From the NCBI RefSeq assembly GCF_002806945.1, contig NZ_NIHC01000005.1, positions 186,001 through 250,000 of the forward strand: a stretch of DNA of 64,000 nucleotides. Direction: 5' to 3'. The position numbers and the translations under genes are program-made. This DNA is from Marinobacter salexigens (GTDB taxonomy: Bacteria; Pseudomonadota; Gammaproteobacteria; Pseudomonadales; Oleiphilaceae). A model generated the notes under the pieces. The model was given only the letters and a program-made list of their open reading frames with translations, had not been told where the DNA came from and did not search any database. The stretch's first letter is position 1; every line of letters begins with the position of its first letter. Below, in pieces: positions 16,167 through 24,670 of this stretch.

Positions 16167-17230
16167 TACAGCGAGCTCTCTGCGATCAAACGCTTGCAGC
16201 GCTTCTCCAGACTGTTGGCTGCGTGGCCGAATATGGCAAAACGCTTATCACTGGTTTGGCCGTGATAGAAGCGGTAGTAGATTTGTTGCACGATCACCGC
16301 CAAACGGAACAGCCCGTAGATCTCGTAAAAGTCGAAGTTATCTGCGTGGAAACCGGACCTCTCCATGTAGTACTCAACGACTTCTTTCCGAGTGAGCATT
16401 CCAGGGCGGTGGGTAGGCTGACGACGCAGCATTTTGAATGACTCGTCATCATCCGCCTCTATCCAGTAGGCAAGCGTATTACCCAAGTCCATCAGCGGGT
16501 CGCCAATGGTGGCCATTTCCCAATCCAGTACCCCGATCACTTCAAAGGGGTTGTCCGGGTTCAGCACCACGTTGTCGAAGCGGTAGTCGTTGTGAATCAC
16601 AACCTGGGCCACATCGTTTGGCATCTTTTCATTGAGCCAGGCCATCACCTCCTCAAAATCGCCCACATCGCCTGTGCGGGCCTTGCGGAAACGATCGCTC
16701 CAGCCGCCTATCTGGCGCTGAACATAACCTTCGCCCTTGCCCAAGGAGTCCAGGCCAGCGGCTTTGGCGGCAACCCTGTGCAAGTCCACCATCTTGTCGA
16801 TGACGCTCAGGCACAGCTTGCGGGTATCGGCTTCATCCATTTCAAGATCTTTTGGGAAGTCCTGGCGCAGAATGATGCCTTTCAGGCGTTCCATCACATA
16901 AAAATCGCAACCCAGCACGTCGTGGTCGTCACAAATGGCAATGATGTTGGGTACATAAGGGTAAACAGGCTTCAGCGCCTGCATCACTCTGGCTTCACGC
17001 AGCATGTCGTGGGCGGATTTTGCAATTTTGCCAAAGGGTGGGCGGCGCAAAACGAAGGAACGGTCACCGTAGTCCACCTGATAGGTCAGGTTGGAAGCGC
17101 CACCCGGGTACTGGCGAATAACCGGCTCGCCGGTCAGGTCCGGGATGGCACCTTTCATGAAGCGGTCTACTGCGGAAAGGTCCAGCTCTTCGCCTTCGCG
17201 GATATCTGCTGCCTGGTCAATCTGGGTCAT
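16166..17230 (-). CDS. APH-like phosphotransferase (ACAD10/11 kinase-domain type)
   Basis: A 354-residue aminoglycoside-phosphotransferase-fold kinase. The catalytic loop HNDYRFDNVVLNP, the metal-binding LDWEMATIGDPLMDLG and the N-terminal GGASNLTYQVDYG motif match the kinase half of human ACAD11 and of LvaA-type proteins, which phosphorylate the 4-hydroxyl of hydroxyacyl-CoA. The encoded protein is a kinase alone, but an ACAD10/11-like dehydrogenase lies upstream in the same unit. The ribosome site AAGGAGAG precedes ATG 17230. It is almost certainly not an antibiotic resistance enzyme. Confidence 0.87.
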   Translation of the reverse strand: MTQIDQAADIREGEELDLSAVDRFMKGAIPDLTGEPVIRQYPGGASNLTYQVDYGDRSFVLRRPPFGKIAKSAHDMLREARVMQALKPVYPYVPNIIAICDDHDVLGCDFYVMERLKGIILRQDFPKDLEMDEADTRKLCLSVIDKMVDLHRVAAKAAGLDSLGKGEGYVQRQIGGWSDRFRKARTGDVGDFEEVMAWLNEKMPNDVAQVVIHNDYRFDNVVLNPDNPFEVIGVLDWEMATIGDPLMDLGNTLAYWIEADDDESFKMLRRQPTHRPGMLTRKEVVEYYMERSGFHADNFDFYEIYGLFRLAVIVQQIYYRFYHGQTSDKRFAIFGHAANSLEKRCKRLIAESSL

Positions 17231-17261
17231 TCATCACTCTCCTTTTGTTCCCGTGTGCTAA

Positions 17262-18083
17262 TCAGGCTTTGGCCTTATTGCCCATCTTCTTCATCCAGCG
17301 TTTGCTCTCTTCATACATCAGCTTGTCAAACACCGCTGGCGCATAACGCTTGAGTATCCACAGGCGGCGCTCTTTCACGTGGGGAAGCACCCAGAAATCT
17401 TTTTTCTTCGCTGAGCGCACTATGTCGTCGGCAACCTGATCTGCAGTAATGGTCGAGCGCTTCATCAGCTTGTTCACGTTCTGCTGAATACCGGGAATGT
17501 CTGAGCGCATGCTTTGGGTTAGGTTAGTCTGGAAAAACGCAGGGCAAACGCAGCTAACACTGATACCGTCACCCCGTAATTCCTGCCGCAGGGTTTCAGA
17601 CAGTGCAATAACACTGGCCTTGGATACATTGTAGCTGTCCATTAGCGGCGCGAGCATGAGGCCTGCCATGGAGGCAATATTCACAAAGGTTCCTGAGCCC
17701 TGCTTTTTGAACTGGGGTGTGAACGCCTTACAGCCGCGCACAACACCCAGTACGTTGATATCGATGATCCATTCCCAGTCGGCCATGGTGGTGTCTTCAA
17801 TGGAGCCAGCAGAGGCCACACCGGCGTTATTCACCACTACGTCCACACCGCCCCACTTCTCGGTGAGATCGGCGCAGATTTTTTCGAGATCTGTCAGGCG
17901 CCGAACGTCGCACTCAACAAAGTAGCCTTCGCCACCGGCATTGTTAATTTCCTGCTCAACACCTACGCCCTGTTCGGGATTGATGTCACCGATACAGACC
18001 TTAGCGCCTTCTCTGGCATAACGCAGTGCAATGGCTCGGCCTAGGCCGCTTGCGCCGCCTGTTACGAATACTCTTTGTGTCAT
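17262..18083 (-). CDS. SDR-family oxidoreductase
   Basis: A 273-residue classical SDR with TGGASGLGRAIAL (residues about 8-20), NNAG, catalytic Ser in VNIASMAG and YNVSK. It has the C-terminal extension (RRLWILKRYAPAVFDKLMY) often seen in SDRs associated with acyl-CoA dehydrogenases. It sits between the dehydrogenase and the kinase. The 187 bases before it contain a large palindromic repeat that may affect its expression relative to the dehydrogenase. Confidence 0.87.
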   Translation of the reverse strand: MTQRVFVTGGASGLGRAIALRYAREGAKVCIGDINPEQGVGVEQEINNAGGEGYFVECDVRRLTDLEKICADLTEKWGGVDVVVNNAGVASAGSIEDTTMADWEWIIDINVLGVVRGCKAFTPQFKKQGSGTFVNIASMAGLMLAPLMDSYNVSKASVIALSETLRQELRGDGISVSCVCPAFFQTNLTQSMRSDIPGIQQNVNKLMKRSTITADQVADDIVRSAKKKDFWVLPHVKERRLWILKRYAPAVFDKLMYEESKRWMKKMGNKAKA

Positions 18084-18137
18084 GGGGTTGTCCGTTGTTT
18101 GTTATTGAAAACAGTACCTAAGCATTGGAGTACGGCG

Positions 18138-18248
18138 GAGCCGCCGGAGGGGCGGGTTGCTGAAACACGCTGTGGATACGTCCTTGTACGCTTGGCTCCG
18201 CCATCCATGGCTCCGCACAGTTTCATCAACCCGCCCCTCCGTCGGCTC
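18138..18248 (+). repeat. Palindromic element copy 1 (conserved loop, private stem)
   Basis: Two 29-base arms (18138-18166 and 18220-18248) are complementary at 27 of 29 positions. They flank a 53-base loop (18167-18219). The loop begins ACGCTGTGGATACG and contains GGCTCCGCCATCCATGG, and is 48/53 identical to the loop of copy 2 at 25702-25754 in reverse orientation. The arms of the two copies share only the inner AAAC/GTTT and are otherwise unrelated. It lies between the acyl-CoA dehydrogenase stop (18271) and the SDR start (18083). As RNA it would form a very stable hairpin. Gene-like frames through it are dismissed as spurious. Confidence 0.9.
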
Positions 18249-18270
18249 CTCTCATCATTTTCGTTGGCCG

Positions 18271-19482
18271 TCAGCTTTTGTATTTACGCAGTTCCAGTCT
18301 CGCAACCGTGGCACGATGCACTTCATCCGGGCCATCAGCCAACCTGAGTACACGAGCATAGGCAAACAATTGGGTCAGTGGGAAGTCGTCGTCGCTCACA
18401 CCAGCACCACCGTGAATCTGAATGGCCTGATCCACAATGGTTTGCAGCATATTGGGAATCAGCGCCTTGATCATGGCGACTTCCTGAATGGCGCCGGCAA
18501 TGCCTTTGGTATCCAGAGCCCAAGCACACTTCAGTGTTAACAAGCGCGCCTGTTCGATGGACATACGGGCATTAGCAATAATGTCCGGGTTGCCACCTAG
18601 CTTCGCCAGCGGGCGTCCAAAAGCCTCGCGGCTCAATGACCGTTTCACCAGAAGTTCAAGCGTGCGCTCGGCGGCACCGATTGCTCGCATGCAGTGGTGT
18701 ACACGGCCAGGCCCAAGGCGACCCTGGGCAATTTCGAAACCGCGGCCGGGACCGGCAATAAAGGCGCTCTTGGGCAGGCGAACGTTTTCGAACAGGACTT
18801 GGCCATGGCCATAGGGTTCGTCGTATTCACCAAACACAGGAAGCATGCGCTCAATGGTTACGCCCGGTGCATCCATCGGTACCAGAACCATGGAGTGGCG
18901 GCGGTGCTTGTGGGCGTCGGGTTCAGACAGTCCCATGAAAATAGCAACTTTGCAGTCCGGGTGGCCAACACCGGTGCTCCACCATTTGCGGCCGTTCAGC
19001 ACTACTTCATCACCTTCCACTACGGCTGTTGCTTCCATGGTGGTTGCATCGGATGAGGCCACTGCCGGCTCGGTCATGCAGAACGCAGAGCGGATTTCGC
19101 CGCTAAGCAAGCGTGGGAGCCATTCAGCTTTCTGCTCTTCCGACCCGTAGTGAATGAGCACTTCCATGTTGCCTGTGTCGGGCGCATTGCAGTTGAAAAT
19201 TTCGGGGGCAATAAAGCTGCGGCCGGTTTCTTCAGCAATCAGGGCGTAATCAGAGTTAAGCAGGCCACAACCGTGCTCTTCATCCGGGAAGAACATGTTC
19301 CAGAGGCCTTGAGCTTTGGCTTTTTCCTTGAGTTCCTTGATGATTGGCAGCACAACCCAGCGGTTTTCAAGAGATGCCAGTTCCTTGTGATACTGGGCTT
19401 CTACCGGGAGAATTTCTTCCGCCATAAACGCTTTTACACGTTTGAGATAATCCTGACCCTTCTCGGAGATACTGAAATCCAT
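18271..19482 (-). CDS. Acyl-CoA dehydrogenase (ACAD10/ACAD11-like)
   Basis: A 403-residue acyl-CoA dehydrogenase-fold flavoprotein. The C-terminal segment LRLADGPDEVH matches ACAD10/11, where the usual catalytic Glu of acyl-CoA dehydrogenases (in YEGTSE) is replaced by Asp. FAD-binding segments FCMTEPAVASSDATT and QIHGGAGVSDDFPL (one extra D here) are present. In ACAD10/11 the enzyme works with a kinase that phosphorylates 4-hydroxyacyl-CoA, and the phosphate is then eliminated rather than simple dehydrogenation. It is the first gene of the unit and is divergent from the LysR gene, which probably controls it. Confidence 0.88.
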   Translation of the reverse strand: MDFSISEKGQDYLKRVKAFMAEEILPVEAQYHKELASLENRWVVLPIIKELKEKAKAQGLWNMFFPDEEHGCGLLNSDYALIAEETGRSFIAPEIFNCNAPDTGNMEVLIHYGSEEQKAEWLPRLLSGEIRSAFCMTEPAVASSDATTMEATAVVEGDEVVLNGRKWWSTGVGHPDCKVAIFMGLSEPDAHKHRRHSMVLVPMDAPGVTIERMLPVFGEYDEPYGHGQVLFENVRLPKSAFIAGPGRGFEIAQGRLGPGRVHHCMRAIGAAERTLELLVKRSLSREAFGRPLAKLGGNPDIIANARMSIEQARLLTLKCAWALDTKGIAGAIQEVAMIKALIPNMLQTIVDQAIQIHGGAGVSDDDFPLTQLFAYARVLRLADGPDEVHRATVARLELRKYKS

Positions 19483-19643
19483 TGCCGAACCCTCTCAGAA
19501 ATTGAACAACATCTATTAGATAGACTAGCAAACGGTGCGATGACTATAAGCACGATTAAACCAGTCTAGGGCTGCTCAAACTATTACGCGACTGAATTAT
19601 TCTTATCGTTTACTATTATCAAAACTAATTCTTATAGAGATTA

Positions 19644-20543
19644 ATGACTATGGCCGGGAATCGTCTGGATCTCAACCTGCTGCATGTATTTGACACGATA
19701 TACCGGGAAGGCAGTCTTACCCGGGCAGCTAAGGCGTTACACCTCACCCAACCTGCCGTTAGCCATTCACTGTCTCGATTGAGGGACCATTTTGACGACC
19801 CGCTGTTCACCCGCCAGGGCAATCAGATGGTGCCTACACCTCTGGCCCGACGTTTTCTGGAATCCATGAAGCCTGGGCTTACCCAGATTCAGGGTGCAGT
19901 AAATCAGTTCCACGCCTTTGACCCGGCAAACCAGCGTAAAACCTATTCTTTGGGGCTGAGGGATGTTCTTGAATCAACGTTTCTGCCGCCGCTTATGCAG
20001 CGGTTATACGCGTATCCGGAGTTGGAGATAGCCAGCAAACGCATTCCCCGGCGGGATATGGAAACACAATTGGCCGCAGGCAAACTGGACTTCGCGGTGG
20101 ATGTTTTGCTGCCGGTCAGCAACCAAACTTCCCACGAGCTTCTCAGGCAGGACAGGCTTGTAGTTCTGGCGCGGGAGGGCCACCCGCTGGCAGCAGACGC
20201 TCTGGATATGGACGGATACCTTTCTGCGCGGCACGTGTTGGTCTCATCACGCGCAGAAGGGCCGGGAATTGAGGATTTTGAATTATCAAGGCTAGGGGTT
20301 CAGCGCAGCATACGCCTGCGCTGCCAGCACTATTACGCCGCCTGCCGGGTGGTCGAAGGAACGGATATGTTACTGACCATGCCTGAAACCTACGCCCAGA
20401 TTATTTCCGAGCGGGCAAATATCACCATAATGAATCCGCCAGCCGACCTGCCCTCAGTCGATGTGCACCTGTACTGGCACACAGCCTACGGTCAGGAGCC
20501 GGCGCTTATCTGGTTTCGGGAGCAGCTCAAGGCGATTCAGTAA
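19644..20543 (+). CDS. LysR-family regulator of the acyl-CoA unit
   Basis: A 299-residue LysR-type regulator. The helix-turn-helix region is residues about 20-45 (GSLTRAAKALHLTQPAVSHS) and the effector domain follows. It is divergent from the acyl-CoA dehydrogenase gene, 161 bases away, the usual placing of a LysR gene and its target. The effector is unknown, but an acyl-CoA or hydroxyacid is likely. The start is the first of two ATGs 6 bases apart (19644, 19650). The stop overlaps the convergent membrane protein by 7 bases (TCAGTAA). Confidence 0.87.
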   Translation: MTMAGNRLDLNLLHVFDTIYREGSLTRAAKALHLTQPAVSHSLSRLRDHFDDPLFTRQGNQMVPTPLARRFLESMKPGLTQIQGAVNQFHAFDPANQRKTYSLGLRDVLESTFLPPLMQRLYAYPELEIASKRIPRRDMETQLAAGKLDFAVDVLLPVSNQTSHELLRQDRLVVLAREGHPLAADALDMDGYLSARHVLVSSRAEGPGIEDFELSRLGVQRSIRLRCQHYYAACRVVEGTDMLLTMPETYAQIISERANITIMNPPADLPSVDVHLYWHTAYGQEPALIWFREQLKAIQ

Positions 20544-20893
20544 GCACCCACGGCCATCAGAAAGCCGAAAAAGCCAATTGCAGTAATGCCGAGGGAGGCC
20601 AGCACTATTCCGAACCCCCACCAAATGGCCGCGCCATCGGAGATATCAACCCCATGCCCACGCAGGGTGCGATAAAACGCCCAAGGGCCAAGAATAAACG
20701 CCCCAACTACTGCAAACACCAGCCCAATACTCATGCCGGCAAAGGTCCAGGTGGCCAGCTCGGTTGTGCGGTCTGGCAGGTTTTCGATAACGCCTTGGCG
20801 CTGTAGAAACTTCTTGCAGAAAAACCATACCAGCGCGAAAAGCGCCGCCACAAATACCAGGCCGCCAATGATGGTCAGAAGTCGGTAAAGCAA
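20537..20893 (-). CDS. Hypothetical three-span membrane protein
   Basis: A 118-residue protein with three hydrophobic stretches (about residues 7-27, 50-72 and 90-115). I do not recognise the family. Start is a TTG with AGGAAGG 5 bases upstream. Its stop codon overlaps the LysR stop by 7 bases in a tail-to-tail arrangement. No functional motif, no signal peptide, and no operon partner. Confidence 0.6.
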   Translation of the reverse strand: MLYRLLTIIGGLVFVAALFALVWFFCKKFLQRQGVIENLPDRTTELATWTFAGMSIGLVFAVVGAFILGPWAFYRTLRGHGVDISDGAAIWWGFGIVLASLGITAIGFFGFLMAVGAY

Positions 20894-21076
20894 AGTTGCC
20901 TTCCTGTAGTAAGTAGAAACGGAAAAAGAGCGAATACGCTAATTGCGGACACACTATAGCGTCGGGCTGCAGGCGGGTAAAAGGGGTTTCTTTCCAACAC
21001 CAGTGGCAACCCAGGTTTCCCTGACTAAACTGGGTTGGTTATCCATACGAGTCAATTTGAAAAAGGAGTCTCCAAA

Positions 21077-22231
21077 ATGGCCCAGACTACCCGCATTGCA
21101 GTGACACCGGGCGACGGCATTGGCCCGGAGGTTGTGGGGGAAGCCATACGCTGCCTGGAAACCCTGCGCACCAAGCATAACCTCAATCTTGAGTGGGATG
21201 AGTTTCCATGGCCGTCTCACGCCTGGCACCAGGAGCACGGCGAATCCATGCCTGCAGATGCCTTGGTTCAGCTCAAAGCTTATGACGCCATATTACTGGG
21301 TGCACTGGGTGATCCTGGCCCCCTGGACGATCCGAATCGCTACCTTTTGACCGATAGCGTTTCGTTGGCACCTCTGCTGGAAATGCGTAAAGGCTTTGAT
21401 CAATGGGTATGCGAGCGCCCTGCCCGCCTGCTGCCCGGCGCCCGCCAATATCTCGCAGACGAGCGCGCAAAAGACATAGATATGCTGGTGATTCGGGAAA
21501 ATTCCGAGGGAGAATACGTTAGCCAGGGTGGTCGTTTGCGTCAGGGCACTGAAGATGAGATTGCGACACAAATGGAAGTGTTTACCCGTAAAGCTACCGA
21601 CCGAATCATTCGTTACGGGTTTGAGCAAGCTCGCACCCGGGCAGCCGAACGCGCAACAGAAGGCCGCACCAGAGAGTTTCGCACTCTTGATGGCAGCACC
21701 TGTGAAAGCCAGGTGTGCCTGATCACCAAGCGTAATGCGCTGCGTTATTGGGGTGACATGTACACTGAAGCCTTCGAAGAAATCAGCAAGGAATACCCGG
21801 ATGTGGCCACCCATCATGAACTGGTGGATGCAGCCTGTATGAAGTTTGTGCAAGTCCCCTGGGCATTCGATGTGGTGGTTGCGAGCAACCTGCAGGGGGA
21901 TATTCTGACCGACCTTGCGGCCGTACTGTCCGGTGGAATGGGGGTTGCGCCCTCCTGCAACCTCAACCCTACCGACCCCGACATGCCTTCCATGTTCGAG
22001 CCTACCCACGGTAGTGCTCCAGACATCGCTGGCCAGGGCTTGGCAGACCCAACAGCCATGCTGTTTACCGCCGCACGCATGCTGGAGTGGTTTGGCCGGA
22101 AAGACCCGGTAATGGCGTTAGCAGGCAAGGAACTTTTTGATGCGGTCGCGACCGACCTTGCAGAAAACGCAGGGGCACGACGGGGAACTCAGGCGATTGG
22201 AGACGCCATCTGCAAAAGGTTGTCAGCCTAA
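21077..22231 (+). CDS. Isocitrate/isopropylmalate dehydrogenase-family enzyme (tartrate dehydrogenase-like)
   Basis: A 384-residue NAD(P)-dependent beta-decarboxylating dehydrogenase. TPGDGIGPEVV is at residues 9-19; the substrate Lys (KFVQVPW) and metal-binding Asp residues (SNLQGDILTDLAA) and the C-terminal EPTHGSAPDIAGQG are intact. It lacks leuCD neighbours and the residue context around GPLDDPNRY suggests a tartrate dehydrogenase/malate-like substrate rather than leucine synthesis. ATG 21077 follows AAAAGGAG. A terminator at 22241-22272 suggests a single-gene unit. The exact substrate is not determined. Confidence 0.85.
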   Translation: MAQTTRIAVTPGDGIGPEVVGEAIRCLETLRTKHNLNLEWDEFPWPSHAWHQEHGESMPADALVQLKAYDAILLGALGDPGPLDDPNRYLLTDSVSLAPLLEMRKGFDQWVCERPARLLPGARQYLADERAKDIDMLVIRENSEGEYVSQGGRLRQGTEDEIATQMEVFTRKATDRIIRYGFEQARTRAAERATEGRTREFRTLDGSTCESQVCLITKRNALRYWGDMYTEAFEEISKEYPDVATHHELVDAACMKFVQVPWAFDVVVASNLQGDILTDLAAVLSGGMGVAPSCNLNPTDPDMPSMFEPTHGSAPDIAGQGLADPTAMLFTAARMLEWFGRKDPVMALAGKELFDAVATDLAENAGARRGTQAIGDAICKRLSA

Positions 22232-22240
22232 AGGAGGTTG

Positions 22241-22272
22241 CAGAGCCAGAAAACAGTTTCTGGCTCTGCTTT
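22241..22272 (+). terminator. Terminator of the isopropylmalate dehydrogenase-like gene
   Basis: A 12-bp perfect stem (CAGAGCCAGAAA / TTTCTGGCTCTG) with loop ACAG lies just after the stop codon. The T-run after it is short (CTTTAT), so it may work best as a bidirectional barrier between this gene and the convergent DUF1439 lipoprotein. Confidence 0.75.
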
Positions 22273-22285
22273 ATCAGCTAGATGG

Positions 22286-22858
22286 CTATTTATCATCCAT
22301 GACAAATTCAAGCCGGCCAGGCGCCACACGAACATCCATTGGCACCAGACCGAACATACGCTCAGCCATGTTGCTTTCATTCAATCGATATACCGGCATG
22401 GTCTCCAGCATTTGAGCGACAACGCCCATTACTGTATCAGTCACTGGTGCAAGATCACCTTTGAAGAAACCTGCATCGATGCTGCTTTCCAGCAGTTTTA
22501 TCCTGCGAATAAAAATGGCTTTTTCTTTGCTGTCATATACCGGCGCACCTTCCACTTTAAGGGCAATGTCAACCGGAAGCTTTGTCAGTATCGCGTTCAG
22601 TGCAACCTGCCCTTTAACATCGATAACCGCCACATCACGACCATCCGGTCCTAAAGTTACGTCAGCACCACTCAGGCTCATGCTAAGGGGTGAACCATTT
22701 TGCAACTGCTGGCGATCGTAATCACTTACAGCTTTTTGTAGATGCCGTTCCAACTCACCTTCCGAGATCGAGTAAGGAGACATACTGGCGCACCCAGTAG
22801 TCAGGGCCAAAACCATGATCATCAGAGCCCAAAGGCTTTTAAGGTGTTGCTGTTTCAT
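22286..22858 (-). CDS. DUF1439 family lipoprotein (YceB-like)
   Basis: A 190-residue lipoprotein with lipobox TTGC (Cys23) and the SYSISEGELERHLQK-like segment (here PYSISEGELERHLQK) that marks DUF1439/YceB proteins. The fold is related to periplasmic lipid-binding proteins, but function is unknown. The start ATG has GTGGAGAA upstream. It stands alone between a terminator and the CPXCG protein gene. Confidence 0.85.
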   Translation of the reverse strand: MKQQHLKSLWALMIMVLALTTGCASMSPYSISEGELERHLQKAVSDYDRQQLQNGSPLSMSLSGADVTLGPDGRDVAVIDVKGQVALNAILTKLPVDIALKVEGAPVYDSKEKAIFIRRIKLLESSIDAGFFKGDLAPVTDTVMGVVAQMLETMPVYRLNESNMAERMFGLVPMDVRVAPGRLEFVMDDK

Positions 22859-22951
22859 CGCTTATTCTCCACAGGTTTATTGTCTATCCTGCGGCAGCGA
22901 GGAAGGTGCAACAAGGCTGGCAGGTTAATAATTGGTCAGAATGCGTACCGA

Positions 22952-23143
22952 TTACTCATTTTCAGCATGAGCATCCACATGCGGGGTAAGATTATCATCA
23001 AACGCAATCCGCAATAAAATGGGCTGACAGCATACTTGGCAATCTTCGACATACTCTTGTTCCGCTACTGATGGGTCGACGCTGATGTCCAGCGTCTCCC
23101 AGCAATAGGGGCACTGGATTAGCACAGAATCCAGAGCCGACAT
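22952..23143 (-). CDS. CPXCG-motif cysteine-rich small protein
   Basis: A 63-residue protein with two cysteine pairs: CPYC at residues 11-14 and CQVC with a further Cys at residues 35-39, predicted to bind zinc. In the family consensus the first motif is CPYCG; here the Gly is replaced by Trp (CPYCW), the EDCQVCC part being normal. The start ATG 23143 follows AAGGAG by 5 bases; a GTG 6 bases upstream overlaps that site and is unlikely. It is 35 bases from the aminotransferase stop and may be co-transcribed with it. Confidence 0.82.
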   Translation of the reverse strand: MSALDSVLIQCPYCWETLDISVDPSVAEQEYVEDCQVCCQPILLRIAFDDNLTPHVDAHAENE

Positions 23144-23156
23144 AGGCACTCCTTAT

Positions 23157-23181
23157 AGGTACTCGTCACAGGTACTCGTCA
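23157..23181. repeat. Tandem 12-base direct repeat over an aminotransferase stop codon
   Basis: AGGTACTCGTCA occurs at 23157-23168 and again at 23170-23181, a period of 13 bases. The second copy contains the TGA stop codon of the minus-strand aminotransferase gene. It looks like a small local duplication, probably by replication slippage. Confidence 0.6.
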
Positions 23182-24405
23182 AAACTGCTGTTTGGCCATC
23201 CATGGAATAATACGATCAAACGCTGCCTCAAGGTTCTCACAGGTGGTAGAAAAGCTGATGCGAATCGCGTTGGTGCAAGCTTCGCCAAATGCATCACCCG
23301 GCACCACGCACACACCGGTTTCTTTAAGCATTCGCAGCGCCAGATCCGATCCATCAACATGGCGCGGCAAGTCCGGGAATGCGAAGAAGGCCCCGCCCGG
23401 TTTGTACCCGGTCAGGTAAGGCGTCTGTTCGACCAGCTCCACCACCTTATCCCTGCGCTCACGATAAATATTCACCATGTCCCTTACACATTGCTGATCA
23501 GCGGTGAGCGCCGCGACTCCCGCAAATTGTGAAGGAGTATTCGCGACCGACGTAGTGAACATGTGATAGCGCCGCAGGTATTTGATGGTTGCCTGGCTGG
23601 CAATTACCCAGCCTACACGTAGCCCCGCCATACTGTAGGTTTTCGAGAAACTACTGATACACATGATGTTATCCAGATCCATTGAGCAACTCAGGACACT
23701 GGCGAAATCTTCATCATCAAAAATCATGTGGTCGTACACCTCATCGGCGTAGACCTGTATGCCCCGATAAGCACATTCCTCCAGGATGGCCTCTACCGTA
23801 CTGCGAGGGTATACGGCACCTGTGGGGTTGTTGGGGTTATTAAGTATTATGGCAAAGGTACGCTGCCCCATCGCCGCAATTACCTCTTCGGGATCAAGCT
23901 GGTGGTCGTTCTCCACCCGGGTCGGTACAAACTTTACCTCTCCCCCATTCATACGAATCAAGGGTGCATAGAGCAGGAACGAGGGGTCCGTCACGATAAA
24001 CTGCCGGCCAGGCGCAGAAGTAGCCGAGATGGCCAGATACATAGCCTCAGTCGCCCCGCTGGTCACCAGAATGTTATCTCTGGTGAGTTTGCGGTTGTAA
24101 CGTTTGCTGTAGTAGTCCCTCAATGCCACAAGCAGTTCAGGTAGGCCGGCATCCATGGTGTAACCGGTCTGGCCTGCATTAAGGGCATCAATATAAGCAT
24201 CGATAACATGCTTGGGTGTTGGCAGGTCCGGCTGGCCGATCGACAGATGGATCACATCTTTCATGGTGGAGGCCATGTTCACCATACGCCGAATTCCCGG
24301 CACAGGAATCGCCTGCATGGCAGGGTTCCAACTTGCCTTGGCTTTCCGGTACTTCACTTTCCGAACTTTATCCTCGCCGGTATCTCTGTTGGCGCCATTT
24401 GCCAT
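23179..24405 (-). CDS. PLP-dependent aminotransferase (class I/II)
   Basis: A 408-residue fold-type I aminotransferase. The cofactor Lys lies in SSFSKTYSMAGLRVGW; the cofactor-binding Asn-Pro-Thr-Gly and Asp/Tyr residues are in NNPNNPTGAVY and YADEVYDHMIF. Arg for the substrate carboxylate is near the end (IRISFS). The specific amino acid pair is not clear; resemblance is to the aspartate/aromatic group. The ribosome site GTAGGAGG precedes ATG 24405. It is divergent from the 2-hydroxyacid dehydrogenase gene, separated by 265 bases without a gene. Confidence 0.88.
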   Translation of the reverse strand: MANGANRDTGEDKVRKVKYRKAKASWNPAMQAIPVPGIRRMVNMASTMKDVIHLSIGQPDLPTPKHVIDAYIDALNAGQTGYTMDAGLPELLVALRDYYSKRYNRKLTRDNILVTSGATEAMYLAISATSAPGRQFIVTDPSFLLYAPLIRMNGGEVKFVPTRVENDHQLDPEEVIAAMGQRTFAIILNNPNNPTGAVYPRSTVEAILEECAYRGIQVYADEVYDHMIFDDEDFASVLSCSMDLDNIMCISSFSKTYSMAGLRVGWVIASQATIKYLRRYHMFTTSVANTPSQFAGVAALTADQQCVRDMVNIYRERRDKVVELVEQTPYLTGYKPGGAFFAFPDLPRHVDGSDLALRMLKETGVCVVPGDAFGEACTNAIRISFSTTCENLEAAFDRIIPWMAKQQF

Positions 24406-24670
24406 AACAACCTCCTACAACGGGAACGGGTGGGGCCAAACCGACCCCCTTGGAGATTAGTCAGTAAAATACAGGCATACAAGGTGATGCCTGCAAGGAC
24501 ATGATAGGTACAAGTACCCACCACAGGTATTGGTGATCCCAGCTATATATCCGGGGTGAGGTTGACCAGATTGCATCCGCCTACCAGACTAGCTTCAGGG
24601 CTGTGTAGAGGAAAATGTCTGGCCCATACAGCCGCTCTCGCAAACCAGTCATCCATGCCGTGGAGGTTCA

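Noticed and set aside
16166..17230. Aminoglycoside resistance gene
   Set aside because: Only the kinase fold is shared. The motifs and the neighbouring acyl-CoA dehydrogenase fit the ACAD10/11 hydroxyacyl-CoA kinase group.
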